Notes under the pieces: generated by a model | What the model saw: the letters and a program-made list of their open reading frames with translations, nothing else | Told to the model about the DNA's origin: nothing | Databases searched by the model: none | NCBI GenBank assembly: GCA_946479905.1 | Contig: CAMLIA010000021.1 | Span: 1-35,938 of the forward strand | Length of the DNA: 35,938 bases | Reading direction: 5' to 3' | Source: an uncultured Frankiales bacterium | Lineage (GTDB): Bacteria; Actinomycetota; Actinomycetes; Mycobacteriales; SCTD01 | Position numbers and translations under genes: made by a program | In this document: positions 15,156-24,642 of the stretch, piece after piece | Position numbering within the stretch: position 1 is the first letter of the stretch | How the letters are laid out: each line of letters begins with the position of its first letter

Positions 15156-18100
15156 GCGGGCTCGGCCACCTTCCGGACCTCCTGCTGCGGCAGCCGCACG
15201 GCCGGGGGCGGCGACAGCGGCACCGCGGGGACCGCCTCGATCCCGAGCCGCTTGAACATGAGGTCGCGCTCGTCGACCAGCTCGGAGACGAGCCCTTGGA
15301 GCTCGGCCAGCTTGACCAGCCCGTCGAGGGCCAGCGCGATGTCCGCCTTGGCGTCCAGGTCGCGCGCCCGGTCGAGGCTCGTCTCGAACGCGCCCGCGGC
15401 AGCGTCCAGGTCGCCGCTCTGGGCGAGGGCCCAACCGCGGACCCGGTGCAGCAGCGCCACGATCGACACCTGACCGGAGCTGAGAGCGCGGGCGAGCAGC
15501 TCGTCCCCTCGCGCCAGCACCTCGAGCGGGCTGCCTTGATGGACGAGGCACTCCAGCGTGCGGGCCTCCACCTCGGCGAGGTAGGCGTGCTCACCGTCGT
15601 CGGCGAACGCTGATCGCGCGGCCTCGAACATCTCCAGGGCACGCCCGTGGTCGCCGAGGCAGGTCGCGATGCGTGCCAGCAGGGCGTCCACGACCGCGAT
15701 CTCGCCCGGGGTGTCCGAGGCGCGGAAGACGCGATGCGCCTGCCGGGCGATGCCCTCGGCCTCCGTCAGCCGTCCCTGGTCGGTGTAGATCTCCGCGATG
15801 TTCATCGCGGCCACCGCGGCGTTCCACTGGTCGCCGATGCGCTCGAGGGTCTCCCGCGCGAGCTGGTACTTCTCCAGGGCCTCGCTCCAGTCGCCCTGGA
15901 AGTAGGCCCGGATCCCCAGGTGGTTCAGCACCGCGGCCTGCCAGGTCCGCTCGCCGAGCTCCTCCCAGATCTCGAGCGCGCGCTGCGCCTCTGCGGCGTG
16001 CTCGTAGCGGCCGAGCGCGATGCTGGCCCGGTCCAGGTGCTGGTAGGCCTCGGCGAGGACGGCCTTGGCCCCGACCACCTCGCCCCGGGCGATCGCCTCC
16101 CGGGCCCAGCGGATGGCCTCGTGCTGCCTGCCCTGCTCGTGGCGCACCTTCGCGTACCACGCGCACAGCCTCGAGGCGAGCTCCTGCTCCTCCGGCGACG
16201 TGCAGCCCTCCAGGTCGCGCAGGCCCCGGGACAGCCAGCGCAGTGCCTGCGGCATCCGGCCGGCGCGGGTGCGGACCTTCGCGATCCGCAGTCCCAGCTG
16301 CGCCCGGGCGTACGCGTCCTGGTCCGCCACCCGGCGGGCTTCGAGGAAGGCCTGCTCGGCCCTGCTGAGCTCGCCGAGCCGGAACCAGACGTCGCCGAGC
16401 GCCTCGGCGAGCCGGCACTGCTCCGCCGGCGCGCAGTGCGCGAGCCGGGACGCCTCGAGGGCCCGCCCGAAGAACAGCGCGGCTTCGACGTTGGCGTACT
16501 GCGCGGCGGCCTGCTCGCCCGCCCGCCGGGAGTACTCCATCGCCTTCTCGTACCGCTGGGCGTTGAAGAAGTGGTACGACAGGGCCGCGAGCTGGTCGTT
16601 CTGCTGCCCCTGCGGTCCCTGCTCGATGACGTCACCGGCGCGGCCGTGCAGCTCGAGCCGCTGGCGGAACGGCAGGGCCTGGTAGGCCGCCTCCCGCATC
16701 AGCCCGTGCCGGAAGGACACCTCGCCGCGGTCCTGGACGAGGAAGGGGTCGAGCGCCCGCCAGTCCTGCTCGGTGCAGTGCAGCTCGGCCGTCGCGAGGA
16801 CGGCGTCGAGCAAGGTCCGCGCGAAGCGCGAGCCCAGCACCGAGGCGGTCCGCAGCGCGCGCCGCGGCACCCGCTCCAGGTCGTCGATGGAGGAGGCGAG
16901 GATCCCCTCGAGCGAGTCGGGGAGCGACTCGACGTCGCCGGTGCGCCGCCGCGCCGCGAGCAGCTCGAAGAGGAACAGCGGGTTGCCGCCCGAGTGCTCC
17001 CGCAGCCGGTCGAGCTCGTGCGGCGGGAGCGGGTCCTCCTCGGTGACGGCCTCGAGCAGCGCCGCGGTCGCGGTGGGGTCGAGCGGCCCGAGCAGCAGGG
17101 TGCGGCTGCCCGGCCGGTCCGGCTCGGCCTCGCGGGACGGGCGGCGGGTGACGGCGAGCAGCCAGGGCCGGCTGGCCGCCGTCCCGCGGACCGCTCTCAG
17201 CAGCTCGGCGGACGCGTCGTCCATCAGGTGCGCGTCCTCGAAGACCAGCAGCGTGGAGGTGTCGAGCATGGCGGTGAGCAGCGTGGCCACGGTGCGGCCC
17301 AACCTGGCCGGCCGGAAGCGCTCCTCCAGCGCCGCCACCTCAGGAGTCATCGGCACGTCGACGTCGAGGACGGACGCAAGCAGGGGCAGCCACGGCAGCA
17401 GCTGCGGGCAGCGGACCTCGACGGTGTCGGTCAGCGCCTCGACGAGGGACGACTCGGAGGAGTCGCCGAGCACCAGGTCGGTGAGCAGCCGCCGCCAGGT
17501 GCCGTAGGGGGTCGCGCCGTCGAACCCGTCGCAGGCCACCCCGAAGACGCGGTCGCCGGCGGCGAGCGCGCAGAGCTCCTCCACCAGCCGCGACTTGCCG
17601 AGGCCTGCTTCGCCGACGATCTCGATCGAGCCACCGCGGCCCGCACGGGCCTCGGACAGCGCCTCGGACAGCGCCGCCAGCTCGTCGTCGCGGCCGACCA
17701 GGGGGGTGCGCGCACCGTTGCCCGCCACGTTGGCGGACCGCGGTCCGCCGACGACCCTCGCGGCGATGGGTGCCGACTTGCCCTTGACGAAGAAGGGCGG
17801 CAGCTCCTCGGCCTCGAACTGCGTGTGGGAGCGCTCCAGCAGCTCCGGCGTGACCACCAGCTGGCCCAGCTCGGCGTGCGCCATCAGGCGCGCCGCCAGG
17901 TTCACCGAGTCACCGACGATGGAGTACGTGCGGCGGTAGTGCGGGCCGAAGTCGCCCGTGAACGCGCGGCCGTTCGTGGCGCCGGCGCGCAGCTGCAGCG
18001 TCGTCGGGGTGTCCATGATCTCGCGCAGGGCGCACAGCATGCGCTCCTCCGCCCGGTCGTGGCTGCGGGGTGCTCCCGAGAGCAGGATGACCTTGCCGCC

Positions 18101-18985
18101 GTCAGCGGCGACGTCGGTCGCGAGGAAGGTCACCTCGTGCCGGGCCGCGGCCTCCGCCGTCACGTCCACGACCTCACGGAGCGCTGCGGCCAGGGCGGCG
18201 GCGCCCTGCGTGGTGAGCAGCTCGTCGGCGCCCTTGAACTGCACGAACCCGGTGGTGACGAAGCGGTGCTCGCTCTCGACGAGCCCGCTGGCGACGTGCT
18301 GCCGGATCACCTCCGGCACCGCGCAGGCGAGGTCTGCGGGCATCGTGGCGTTACGCGCGCGCTGGGGGTCGAGCTCCGCGTCGGGAGCGGAGCTGAGCAG
18401 CAGGCCGGGACCGGGCGCGGGGGCCGTGTGCCGGAGCCCGACCGCTGCGGCGGTCTCGGGGCTGACCACCACCTCCCCGGCCTCGGCGACCTGCTCCATG
18501 AGAGTGGTCTTCGTCGCCGCGGGACCGGTCACGATGAGCTCGCGGTGCCGGTCGCCGAGCAGGAAGAAGTCGAGCGCTCCGCTGTGGATGCCGATCGACA
18601 TCCGCAGCGTCACCGCGCCCGCCGATGTGCGCAGCTGACCGGCCCGGCGGATGGTGCGCTGCATCTCCCACCCGGCCCGGCAGGCGCGCGCCTCGTGGCC
18701 CTCGCCCTCGAAGAGCAGCAGCACGGCGTCGCCGCCCCACTTGATGAGGGCGGCGCCGTAGTCGTACGCGGGGACGAGCAGCTGGGCGAACGTGGAGTTG
18801 AGCAGGTCGCCCATCTCCTCGGCGCCGACCTTGCCGCGCCGGGCGAGCTTCTCGGTCAGGGTCGTGAACCCGGAGATGTCGGCGAACGCGAGGGTCCCCC
18901 GCACCTGGCGGTGGGCCGCACCCGGCTCGTCCCGCAGCCAGTCGATGACTGGCCGCGGGACGTAGGGCCGGATGAGGTCGGTCAT
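15152..18985 (-). CDS. Tandem class III adenylate cyclase with AAA ATPase and TPR domains
   Basis: 1,277 residues. Cyclase domain C1 (about 28-190) has FADISGFT with D36 and KWGGD with K82 and D86, the metal-binding Asp pair. Its later strand reads TGPAATKTT, so the transition-state Asn and Arg are missing. Domain C2 (about 245-405) lacks the Asp pair but has GDSVNLAARL with N362 and R366. Together they could form one active site inside a single chain, the arrangement known for human soluble adenylyl cyclase. An AAA_16-type ATPase follows (P-loop GEAGLGKS near 458; LLVFEDAH near 580), then TPR helices (about 830-1240). No membrane segment is seen. It starts 3 bp after the exported-protein gene ends, so they form an operon. 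Whether it makes cAMP and responds to bicarbonate is inference. Confidence 0.88.
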   Translation of the reverse strand: MTDLIRPYVPRPVIDWLRDEPGAAHRQVRGTLAFADISGFTTLTEKLARRGKVGAEEMGDLLNSTFAQLLVPAYDYGAALIKWGGDAVLLLFEGEGHEARACRAGWEMQRTIRRAGQLRTSAGAVTLRMSIGIHSGALDFFLLGDRHRELIVTGPAATKTTLMEQVAEAGEVVVSPETAAAVGLRHTAPAPGPGLLLSSAPDAELDPQRARNATMPADLACAVPEVIRQHVASGLVESEHRFVTTGFVQFKGADELLTTQGAAALAAALREVVDVTAEAAARHEVTFLATDVAADGGKVILLSGAPRSHDRAEERMLCALREIMDTPTTLQLRAGATNGRAFTGDFGPHYRRTYSIVGDSVNLAARLMAHAELGQLVVTPELLERSHTQFEAEELPPFFVKGKSAPIAARVVGGPRSANVAGNGARTPLVGRDDELAALSEALSEARAGRGGSIEIVGEAGLGKSRLVEELCALAAGDRVFGVACDGFDGATPYGTWRRLLTDLVLGDSSESSLVEALTDTVEVRCPQLLPWLPLLASVLDVDVPMTPEVAALEERFRPARLGRTVATLLTAMLDTSTLLVFEDAHLMDDASAELLRAVRGTAASRPWLLAVTRRPSREAEPDRPGSRTLLLGPLDPTATAALLEAVTEEDPLPPHELDRLREHSGGNPLFLFELLAARRRTGDVESLPDSLEGILASSIDDLERVPRRALRTASVLGSRFARTLLDAVLATAELHCTEQDWRALDPFLVQDRGEVSFRHGLMREAAYQALPFRQRLELHGRAGDVIEQGPQGQQNDQLAALSYHFFNAQRYEKAMEYSRRAGEQAAAQYANVEAALFFGRALEASRLAHCAPAEQCRLAEALGDVWFRLGELSRAEQAFLEARRVADQDAYARAQLGLRIAKVRTRAGRMPQALRWLSRGLRDLEGCTSPEEQELASRLCAWYAKVRHEQGRQHEAIRWAREAIARGEVVGAKAVLAEAYQHLDRASIALGRYEHAAEAQRALEIWEELGERTWQAAVLNHLGIRAYFQGDWSEALEKYQLARETLERIGDQWNAAVAAMNIAEIYTDQGRLTEAEGIARQAHRVFRASDTPGEIAVVDALLARIATCLGDHGRALEMFEAARSAFADDGEHAYLAEVEARTLECLVHQGSPLEVLARGDELLARALSSGQVSIVALLHRVRGWALAQSGDLDAAAGAFETSLDRARDLDAKADIALALDGLVKLAELQGLVSELVDERDLMFKRLGIEAVPAVPLSPPPAVRLPQQEVRKVAEPA

Positions 18986-18988
18986 GAG

Positions 18989-20050
18989 CTAGGGCAGGGG
19001 GATGCCCGCGATGTTCCGGGGGTCGCCACCGGGTGCGGTGAAGGTGATGAGGACGTCCCCGGCACCGTTCTTCGTGACCGACTGGACGCAGGGGTTCCCC
19101 GCTGGAAGCCCGCTGGTGGAGCACGACGGCAGGAAGCCTGCGCTCACGGCGTGACCGGTGCGGTCCACGAACGTCGGGTGGCTGGCGCTCCCGGCGGTGT
19201 TGTAGCAGACGGCGTACTTGCTGGCGCCGTTGTTGGGCACCTGGTTGACGACGGTCTTGTTGATGCGCAGCGTCTGGGTCAGCGTGCGGGCGGTGTCGAG
19301 GTCCTGGAACGTCACCTGCTGGCTGTGGCCGAGCGCGAGCATCTTGCCGAGGCAGCTCTGGTCGGTCGGCGGGTCGATCGACATGCCGAGGACGTCCTGG
19401 ATGCTGCCGGTCGTCGTGACGATCCGCGCCTGGGTGTCGCCGGCGCTGCCCTGGGTGCCCGTGTCGCACACCTGCGACGGCGCGCAGGTGACGACGTTCG
19501 CGTACGGGCTGACCTGGACGACCGGGTCGCTGCCCGAGTTGGTGAAGTCACCCACGACGCCGGTCGAGGCCACGATGCCCTGCGCGGCGGTGGCGAACGT
19601 GTAGCTGCCGCTCGCGGCCGGGGCCGTCGCGTTGAAGGACAGCTTGACCGTGCCGCTGGACGGGATGCCGCTGCCGAGCGGGTCGCTGGTGCTGGCGCTC
19701 ACGGTGCTGCCGCTGATGCTCACGGTCCAGCCGCTGGCGTTGACGGCGGCGGCCGTCGGGCTCGTGAACCCGGCGGGCAGCGTGACCTGCACCTCGCTGA
19801 GGCTGTAGCCGAGCGGGCTGGTGTTGGTGAAGGTGACCGGGAAGCCGATCTGGGACGGGTCGGTCGAGCTCGCGACGGTCGGGTACGGCGACAGCGGCAG
19901 CGCCGCGGAGTAGGTGCCGAGCGGGACGGTGGCGGCGGCGGCCGGAGCCGTCAGCGTCGCGACCGTGGCGCCCAGCGCAACAGCCATGACGCTGCCGATC
20001 CGCGCGAGCGACCGCACACGCCGAGTTCGTTCGCGGACAAGAGCAGACAT
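18989..20050 (-). CDS. Exported protein upstream of the cyclase, unknown function
   Basis: 353 residues from ATG 20050, which follows a GGGGGAAG ribosome site. A basic N-terminus plus SVMAVALGATVATLTAPAAA is a typical signal peptide with cleavage near residue 40. The mature part begins with a beta-rich region resembling DUF11/Ig-like surface domains (NTSPLGYSLSEVQVTLPAGF, GTVKLSFNATAP) and then a Cys-containing half (CAPSQVCDTG, CYNTAG, LPSCSTSG, NPCVQS), probably with disulphides. No LPxTG-like tail or membrane anchor is present, so it is likely secreted. It is the first gene of a two-gene unit with the cyclase. No specific function is recognised. Confidence 0.8.
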   Translation of the reverse strand: MSALVRERTRRVRSLARIGSVMAVALGATVATLTAPAAAATVPLGTYSAALPLSPYPTVASSTDPSQIGFPVTFTNTSPLGYSLSEVQVTLPAGFTSPTAAAVNASGWTVSISGSTVSASTSDPLGSGIPSSGTVKLSFNATAPAASGSYTFATAAQGIVASTGVVGDFTNSGSDPVVQVSPYANVVTCAPSQVCDTGTQGSAGDTQARIVTTTGSIQDVLGMSIDPPTDQSCLGKMLALGHSQQVTFQDLDTARTLTQTLRINKTVVNQVPNNGASKYAVCYNTAGSASHPTFVDRTGHAVSAGFLPSCSTSGLPAGNPCVQSVTKNGAGDVLITFTAPGGDPRNIAGIPLP

Positions 20051-20087
20051 GGTGGGCTTCCCCCGAAGTGTGTGACGGTGCCGAGTG

Positions 20088-20117
20088 CGGCTTGTAAGGG
20101 ACCAATCTGACAAGCCG
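20088..20117. promoter_or_regulatory. 8-bp inverted repeat in the exported-protein / mshA divergent region
   Basis: CGGCTTGT (20088-20095) and ACAAGCCG (20110-20117) with a 14-nt spacer. They are placed between two divergent genes about 40 bp and 110 bp from the starts, and could be an operator. Confidence 0.35.
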
Positions 20118-20225
20118 GGTGTGCGGACGCTGTCACCTTTCCGACAATTGCGGCACGCAGTGCAACCAGTGCCCGGGAACAGCCCGCCCCGCGCCGAGGT
20201 TGAGCGCCTTGGCAGGATGGTGCGC

Positions 20226-21473
20226 ATGAGAGGCGGGCTGACGAGCGTGAGACCACGTCGTGCGGCCGTCCTGTCGGTGCACACCTCCCCGCTGGAGCAG
20301 CCGGGCACCGGTGACGCCGGCGGCCTGAACGTCTACGTCGTCGAGACCGCCAAGCGGCTGGCGGAGCGGGGCGTGGAGGTGGAGGTCTTCACCCGCGCCA
20401 CCTCCTCCGACCTGCCGGCCACCACCGAGCTGGCCCCAGGCGTCACCGTCCGGCACCTCGTCGCCGGGCCGTTCGAGGGCCTGTCGAAGGACGACCTGCC
20501 CTCGCAGCTGTGCGCGCTGACGTCCGGGCTGCTGCGCGTGGAGGCGCAGCACGACCCCGGGTACTTCGACGTCGTGCACTCGCACTACTGGCTGTCCGGG
20601 CAGGTCGGCTGGCTCGCGGCGGAGCGCTGGGGGGCCCCGCTCGTCCACTCCGCGCACACCCTCGCCAAGGTGAAGAACCTCGACCTGGCCGAGGGGGACA
20701 CGCCCGAGCCGCTGCGCCGGATCGTCGGCGAGCAGCAGGTCGTCGACGCCGCCGACCGGCTGGTGGCCAACACCTCGCAGGAGGCCAGCGACCTGATCGA
20801 CCTGTACGGCGCCGACGCCGAGCGGGTCGTCACCGTCGCGCCCGGCGTCGACCTGGAGCACTTCCGGCTCGGGTCGGCGTCGGCTGCCCGCACCCGGCTG
20901 GGGGTCCCACCGGACGCGGTGCTGCTGCTGTTCGTCGGGCGCCTGCAGCCGCTGAAGGCGCCCGACGTCCTGCTCCGCGCCGCCGCCGCCCTGCAGCAGC
21001 GCCTGGAGCGCCGCGTCCACGTCGCCGTCGTCGGCGGCCTGAGCGGCTCGGCGGTGGACTACCCCCGGCACCTGCAGGACCTGGCCTCCTCGATGGGCCT
21101 GCCCGTCACCTTCGCCCCTCCTGCGGACCCGGACACGCTGCGCGACTGGTACGTCGCCGCCGACCTCGTCGCGGTCCCCTCCTTCAACGAGTCCTTCGGC
21201 CTGGTCGCCCTCGAGGCGCAGGCGTGCGGCACCCCCGTCGTCGCGACCCGCATCGGTGGGCTGCGCACCACGGTCGCCGACGGGGTCAGCGGCCTGCTCG
21301 TCGAGGGGCACGGCACCCACGACTGGGCCGCGGCGCTCGAGAGCGCGCTGGCACGTCGTACCAGCCTGTCGGAGGGTGCCCTCCGGCACGCCGCGCACTA
21401 CTCGTGGAACCGCACCGCCGACGGCCTGCTCACGGCGTACCGGTCGGTGCTCGTGCAGGCGCTCGCGTCATGA
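20226..21473 (+). CDS. mshA: D-inositol-3-phosphate glycosyltransferase (mycothiol biosynthesis)
   Basis: 415 residues, GT-B glycosyltransferase family 4. It transfers GlcNAc from UDP-GlcNAc to 1D-myo-inositol 3-phosphate, the first step of mycothiol synthesis. [13 protein letters not shown] near the N-terminus, [29 protein letters not shown] and the E-x7-E motif [20 protein letters not shown] are characteristic of MshA, as is the following YbjN gene. ATG 20226 is chosen (AGGA about 8 nt upstream); GTG 20220 and ATG 20217 are in-frame alternatives. The stop overlaps the next gene by ATGA. Confidence 0.95.
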   Translation: MRGGLTSVRPRRAAVLSVHTSPLEQPGTGDAGGLNVYVVETAKRLAERGVEVEVFTRATSSDLPATTELAPGVTVRHLVAGPFEGLSKDDLPSQLCALTSGLLRVEAQHDPGYFDVVHSHYWLSGQVGWLAAERWGAPLVHSAHTLAKVKNLDLAEGDTPEPLRRIVGEQQVVDAADRLVANTSQEASDLIDLYGADAERVVTVAPGVDLEHFRLGSASAARTRLGVPPDAVLLLFVGRLQPLKAPDVLLRAAAALQQRLERRVHVAVVGGLSGSAVDYPRHLQDLASSMGLPVTFAPPADPDTLRDWYVAADLVAVPSFNESFGLVALEAQACGTPVVATRIGGLRTTVADGVSGLLVEGHGTHDWAAALESALARRTSLSEGALRHAAHYSWNRTADGLLTAYRSVLVQALAS

Positions 21474-21955
21474 CCGAGGCCGCGGACGTCATCCGCACGG
21501 CGCTCACCGAAGCGGGGCTGGACTTCGCCGAGCCGCACCCGGAGCAGTTCTTCGTCAAGCTGCCGGGCACGCACAAGCTGTTCACCAACGCCTGGCTCGT
21601 CGTGGGCCAGCACGGGCTGCTGGTCGAGGCGTTCGTGTGCCGCAAGCCCGACGAGAACCACGAGGAGTTCTACGCGTTCCTGCTGCGGCGCAACGCGAAG
21701 ATGTTCGCGGTGTCGTTCGCGCTCGACAAGGCCGGCGACGTCTACCTGGTCGGCCGGCTGCCGCTCGTGGGGATCACCGCCGAGGAGGTCGACCGGATCC
21801 TCGGCTCGGTGCTGCAGTACGCCGACGAGTCCTTCGACCTGCTGCTCGAGATCGGCTTCGTCACGTCGATCCGCAAGGAGTGGGCGTGGCGTCAGAAGCG
21901 CGGCGAGTCGACGGCCAACCTGGCCGCCTTCGCCCGCTTCGCCGCCCCCGACTAG
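21470..21955 (+). CDS. YbjN-domain protein (Rv0487-like)
   Basis: 161 residues, one YbjN/type III secretion-chaperone-like fold domain. Family features include [40 protein letters not shown] and [10 protein letters not shown]. In actinobacteria this gene nearly always follows mshA, here with ATGA overlap, so a role connected with mycothiol or redox stress is often supposed but not shown. The stop codon TAG interlocks with the stop of the opposing surface-protein gene in CTAG. Confidence 0.9.
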   Translation: MTEAADVIRTALTEAGLDFAEPHPEQFFVKLPGTHKLFTNAWLVVGQHGLLVEAFVCRKPDENHEEFYAFLLRRNAKMFAVSFALDKAGDVYLVGRLPLVGITAEEVDRILGSVLQYADESFDLLLEIGFVTSIRKEWAWRQKRGESTANLAAFARFAAPD

Positions 21956-24582
21956 ACGGTGCGGCGGCGGATCGCGGCGGCGGTTCCGAGCACGAGCAGG
22001 GCCAGCACGGCTGCGCCGACCGGGAGGCCGGTCGCGGCCAGGCCGCCGCTCCCGCTCTTGCCACCGGTCGCCGGCGGGAGGTCGGTCTTCGGCGCATTGC
22101 CCGGCACCGCGCCGCTCGCCACCCCGAAGGCGGTGTCGAACGTCGGGGTGCTGTCGACCGTCACCGGCAGGGCCTGCACCGAGCCGAACGGCAGGTCCGC
22201 GGGGCCGAGCAGCGAGTAGGTGCCGACCGAGTAGAGCTTCGCGCCCTTCTTGGGCGAGCCGGCCGCGGCCGCAGGCACCCGGATGACGTACTTGCCCGAG
22301 CGGAAGACGCCGGTCGCGCCGGTCAGCGGCTGGTAGGTGTTGCCGAGCGTCGCCGTGACGTTGCCGGCGTTGTACTGGCCCTCGGCGGTGCTGACCTTGC
22401 CGGACCCGAAGCTGACGCCGCCCTCCTGGCCGGTCAGGGTCATCTCCGCGTAGTAGGCCTGGCCGCCGAAGTCCCAGCGCGTGACGTACCGGGCCTGCGT
22501 GATGGGCGTCCCGCTGTCGTCGACGCTCGCCGGCAGCACGCCGGCCTGTGACGTCTCGAGCCCCGGCACCTGGACGGTGACGACGACGTCACCGTTGCTC
22601 GCGCGCTGCACCGTGGTGCTCTTCAGGTCGAGGGCCTTCTGGTTGGCGGCGGTGAGGATCTTCGCCCCGGCGATGGGGTACTTCGCGTCACCGGTCGCGT
22701 CGGTGTAGCCGTTGCCGCGCTGGGGGACGGCGGCGTTCGGCTGGCCGGCGTACAGCGACGGGCCGCTCGCCTGCCGGGCGACCTTCACGAACGGCAGCAG
22801 CGTCGCGTTGTTGGTGTCGGACCAGACGAAGCCGAGGTGGCCCGCCTTGTCCACGTCGATCGCGAAGTAGTCCAGCAGGTTGCGGTTGGCGTTCGGGTCG
22901 GCGGCGCAGGTCGTGCCGCGGGTGCAGATGTTGGTGTCGTGGTTGACCCGGTGCGAGATGGGGTCCTGGCTGAAGGTCGGGCTCTCGCACGGGTTCGCCG
23001 CCCACTGGCACAGGGCGTCGTCGGCGTAGGAGACGTAGGGCTTCCAGCCGCCCTGGCCCGGCTGCACCGCGTCCGGCGTCGCGGCCTTGGCCGTCGTGCC
23101 GTAGTAGCCGACGGCGACGCGGCCCGGGCTGCCCGCCACCGTGTTCGCGAAGATCGTGACCTTCAGCGGGTCGGCGTCGACCTGCACCGGCTTGGACCAC
23201 TTGCTGGCCGGCGCCTTCCTGTTCGTGGGGTCGCTCGCGAGGCTGGTCGACAGGTAGGTGTGCTGGGTGCCGCTGTCGGCCCAGGCGGCGTACAGGTTGC
23301 CGGCCTTGTCGATCGACAGGGTGGTCATGCTGCGGGCGTTGTCCGCACCGGGGATCGGGTGGTTGGTGAACGTCTTCGCGCCGTCGGTCGAGACACCCAC
23401 GTTGAAGCCGGGCTGCGAGTTCACCCCGATGAAGCCGAGGTAGCCGACGTAGAGCGTGTGGTTGAGCGGCCCGCCCGTGTTGTCGGCGATCATGCTGCCG
23501 CTCTGCGCGACGTCGAGGATCTGCGGGGTCGGGGCCAGCGTCCAGGAGCCCAGCGCTCCGTCGTTGTCGCTGCGGTTGATGAACTCGCCCAGTGCCGGCA
23601 CGTGGTAGGCCATGAAGCGGGTCTTGGTGCCCTTCCAGGACGCCTGCCACTGGCGGTCGACGCCGCTGCCGGTCTTGTCCAGCGCCGGGTCGACGTGGTC
23701 GGCCGGGAAGGTCGTGCCGTGGTCGAGGCTGACGCCGAGCGCCTGGTTGGCCAGCGACTCCTGCTCGCCCATGCCGACGCTGCCGCTGCCCGGGTTGATG
23801 TCGATGTCGGTGTCGCCACCGCCACCGGCCGGGCAGTAGGGCACCTGGCGGGCGAAGCACGCGACACCCGCGGCGGCCAGGTCGGACGCCCCGGCGTACC
23901 TCTTGGTGTAGCTGAGCCCGCCGTCCTCGGAGCGGAACAGCACGCCGATCATGGTCCGGCTGCTGACCGGCCAGTCGACGAAGGACCGCTGCGCGCCACC
24001 CGCGGAGGTCGGGTCGAACGTGAAGCCGGGCTCGCCGCCGAACAGGATCGGGTCCACGACCGTCGCGGGCGTGAACGTCATGAGGGTCTTGCGAGCAGGC
24101 GTCGAGGTCGGGGTCTTGGCGGTCGCGACGCTGGTCAGGGTGGCCTTGTAGGTGTCGGAGAGGACGGTTCCGGGGCAGACGATGACGTCGTAGCTGCCGG
24201 GCTGCAGGTCGGTGATGACGACCTTCTCGTTGCCGCCGGCGCTGACCGACTCGGCGACCACGCCGCCGTGGCTGTCCACCACCTGCAGGTCGAGGTCGTT
24301 CCCGGCGGCGGCCTTGATCGCGATCGTCGTCGCCGTGGTGACGGTGTCGTAGAGCCCGGCGGGCGCCTTCACGGTCAGCGCGTGGTGGTCGTCGGTGACC
24401 ACCGTGTCGGTGCTGCAGCCACCCGAGTCCACCCCCGGGCCGGCGCTGCCGGTCCAGGAGGCCGCCACCGAGCCCGTCCTCGGGAGCGTCACGGTGGTCC
24501 CGGTCGGTGTCGACGCGGTGGCGACGGCGGTCAGGCTCGCGCTGGTGAGCACGAGGCCGAGAAGGGCTGCGGGGTAGCGCAT
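21952..24582 (-). CDS. Large cell-surface propeller protein with LAATG sorting-type C-terminus
   Basis: 876 residues. Signal peptide (LLGLVLTSASLTAVATAS), then a region at about 70-155 like a bacterial pre-peptidase C-terminal (PPC) domain (NDLDLQVVDSHGGVV, DLQPGSYDVIVCPG), then a sialidase-like propeller (about 175-640) with Asp-box-like motifs SEDGGLSY, SLDHGTTF and STDGAKTF, then a beta-sandwich region. The tail is LAATG (848-852), a hydrophobic helix and RRR, the layout of a class E sortase (LAxTG) signal. Blocks such as RVAVGYYGTT and NRNLLDYFAIDVD are shared with the protein at 13608-15155. Ligand or enzymatic activity is unknown. The start ATG has GGAG upstream. Confidence 0.82.
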   Translation of the reverse strand: MRYPAALLGLVLTSASLTAVATASTPTGTTVTLPRTGSVAASWTGSAGPGVDSGGCSTDTVVTDDHHALTVKAPAGLYDTVTTATTIAIKAAAGNDLDLQVVDSHGGVVAESVSAGGNEKVVITDLQPGSYDVIVCPGTVLSDTYKATLTSVATAKTPTSTPARKTLMTFTPATVVDPILFGGEPGFTFDPTSAGGAQRSFVDWPVSSRTMIGVLFRSEDGGLSYTKRYAGASDLAAAGVACFARQVPYCPAGGGGDTDIDINPGSGSVGMGEQESLANQALGVSLDHGTTFPADHVDPALDKTGSGVDRQWQASWKGTKTRFMAYHVPALGEFINRSDNDGALGSWTLAPTPQILDVAQSGSMIADNTGGPLNHTLYVGYLGFIGVNSQPGFNVGVSTDGAKTFTNHPIPGADNARSMTTLSIDKAGNLYAAWADSGTQHTYLSTSLASDPTNRKAPASKWSKPVQVDADPLKVTIFANTVAGSPGRVAVGYYGTTAKAATPDAVQPGQGGWKPYVSYADDALCQWAANPCESPTFSQDPISHRVNHDTNICTRGTTCAADPNANRNLLDYFAIDVDKAGHLGFVWSDTNNATLLPFVKVARQASGPSLYAGQPNAAVPQRGNGYTDATGDAKYPIAGAKILTAANQKALDLKSTTVQRASNGDVVVTVQVPGLETSQAGVLPASVDDSGTPITQARYVTRWDFGGQAYYAEMTLTGQEGGVSFGSGKVSTAEGQYNAGNVTATLGNTYQPLTGATGVFRSGKYVIRVPAAAAGSPKKGAKLYSVGTYSLLGPADLPFGSVQALPVTVDSTPTFDTAFGVASGAVPGNAPKTDLPPATGGKSGSGGLAATGLPVGAAVLALLVLGTAAAIRRRTV

Positions 24583-24642
24583 GACGGCTCCGAGGTGCTG
24601 GGGGTCGGCCCAGGCTACCGACTCAGGGCGCCGGGGATGCCC

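Noticed and set aside
13419..15551. Leftward open frame opposite the propeller gene
   Set aside because: Shadow; the rightward strand has a signal peptide and five Asp boxes.
15647..20110. 1,487-codon rightward open frame opposite the cyclase and exported-protein genes
   Set aside because: Antisense shadow: composition is biased, no motif is recognisable, and the opposite strand has clear cyclase, P-loop and signal-peptide features.
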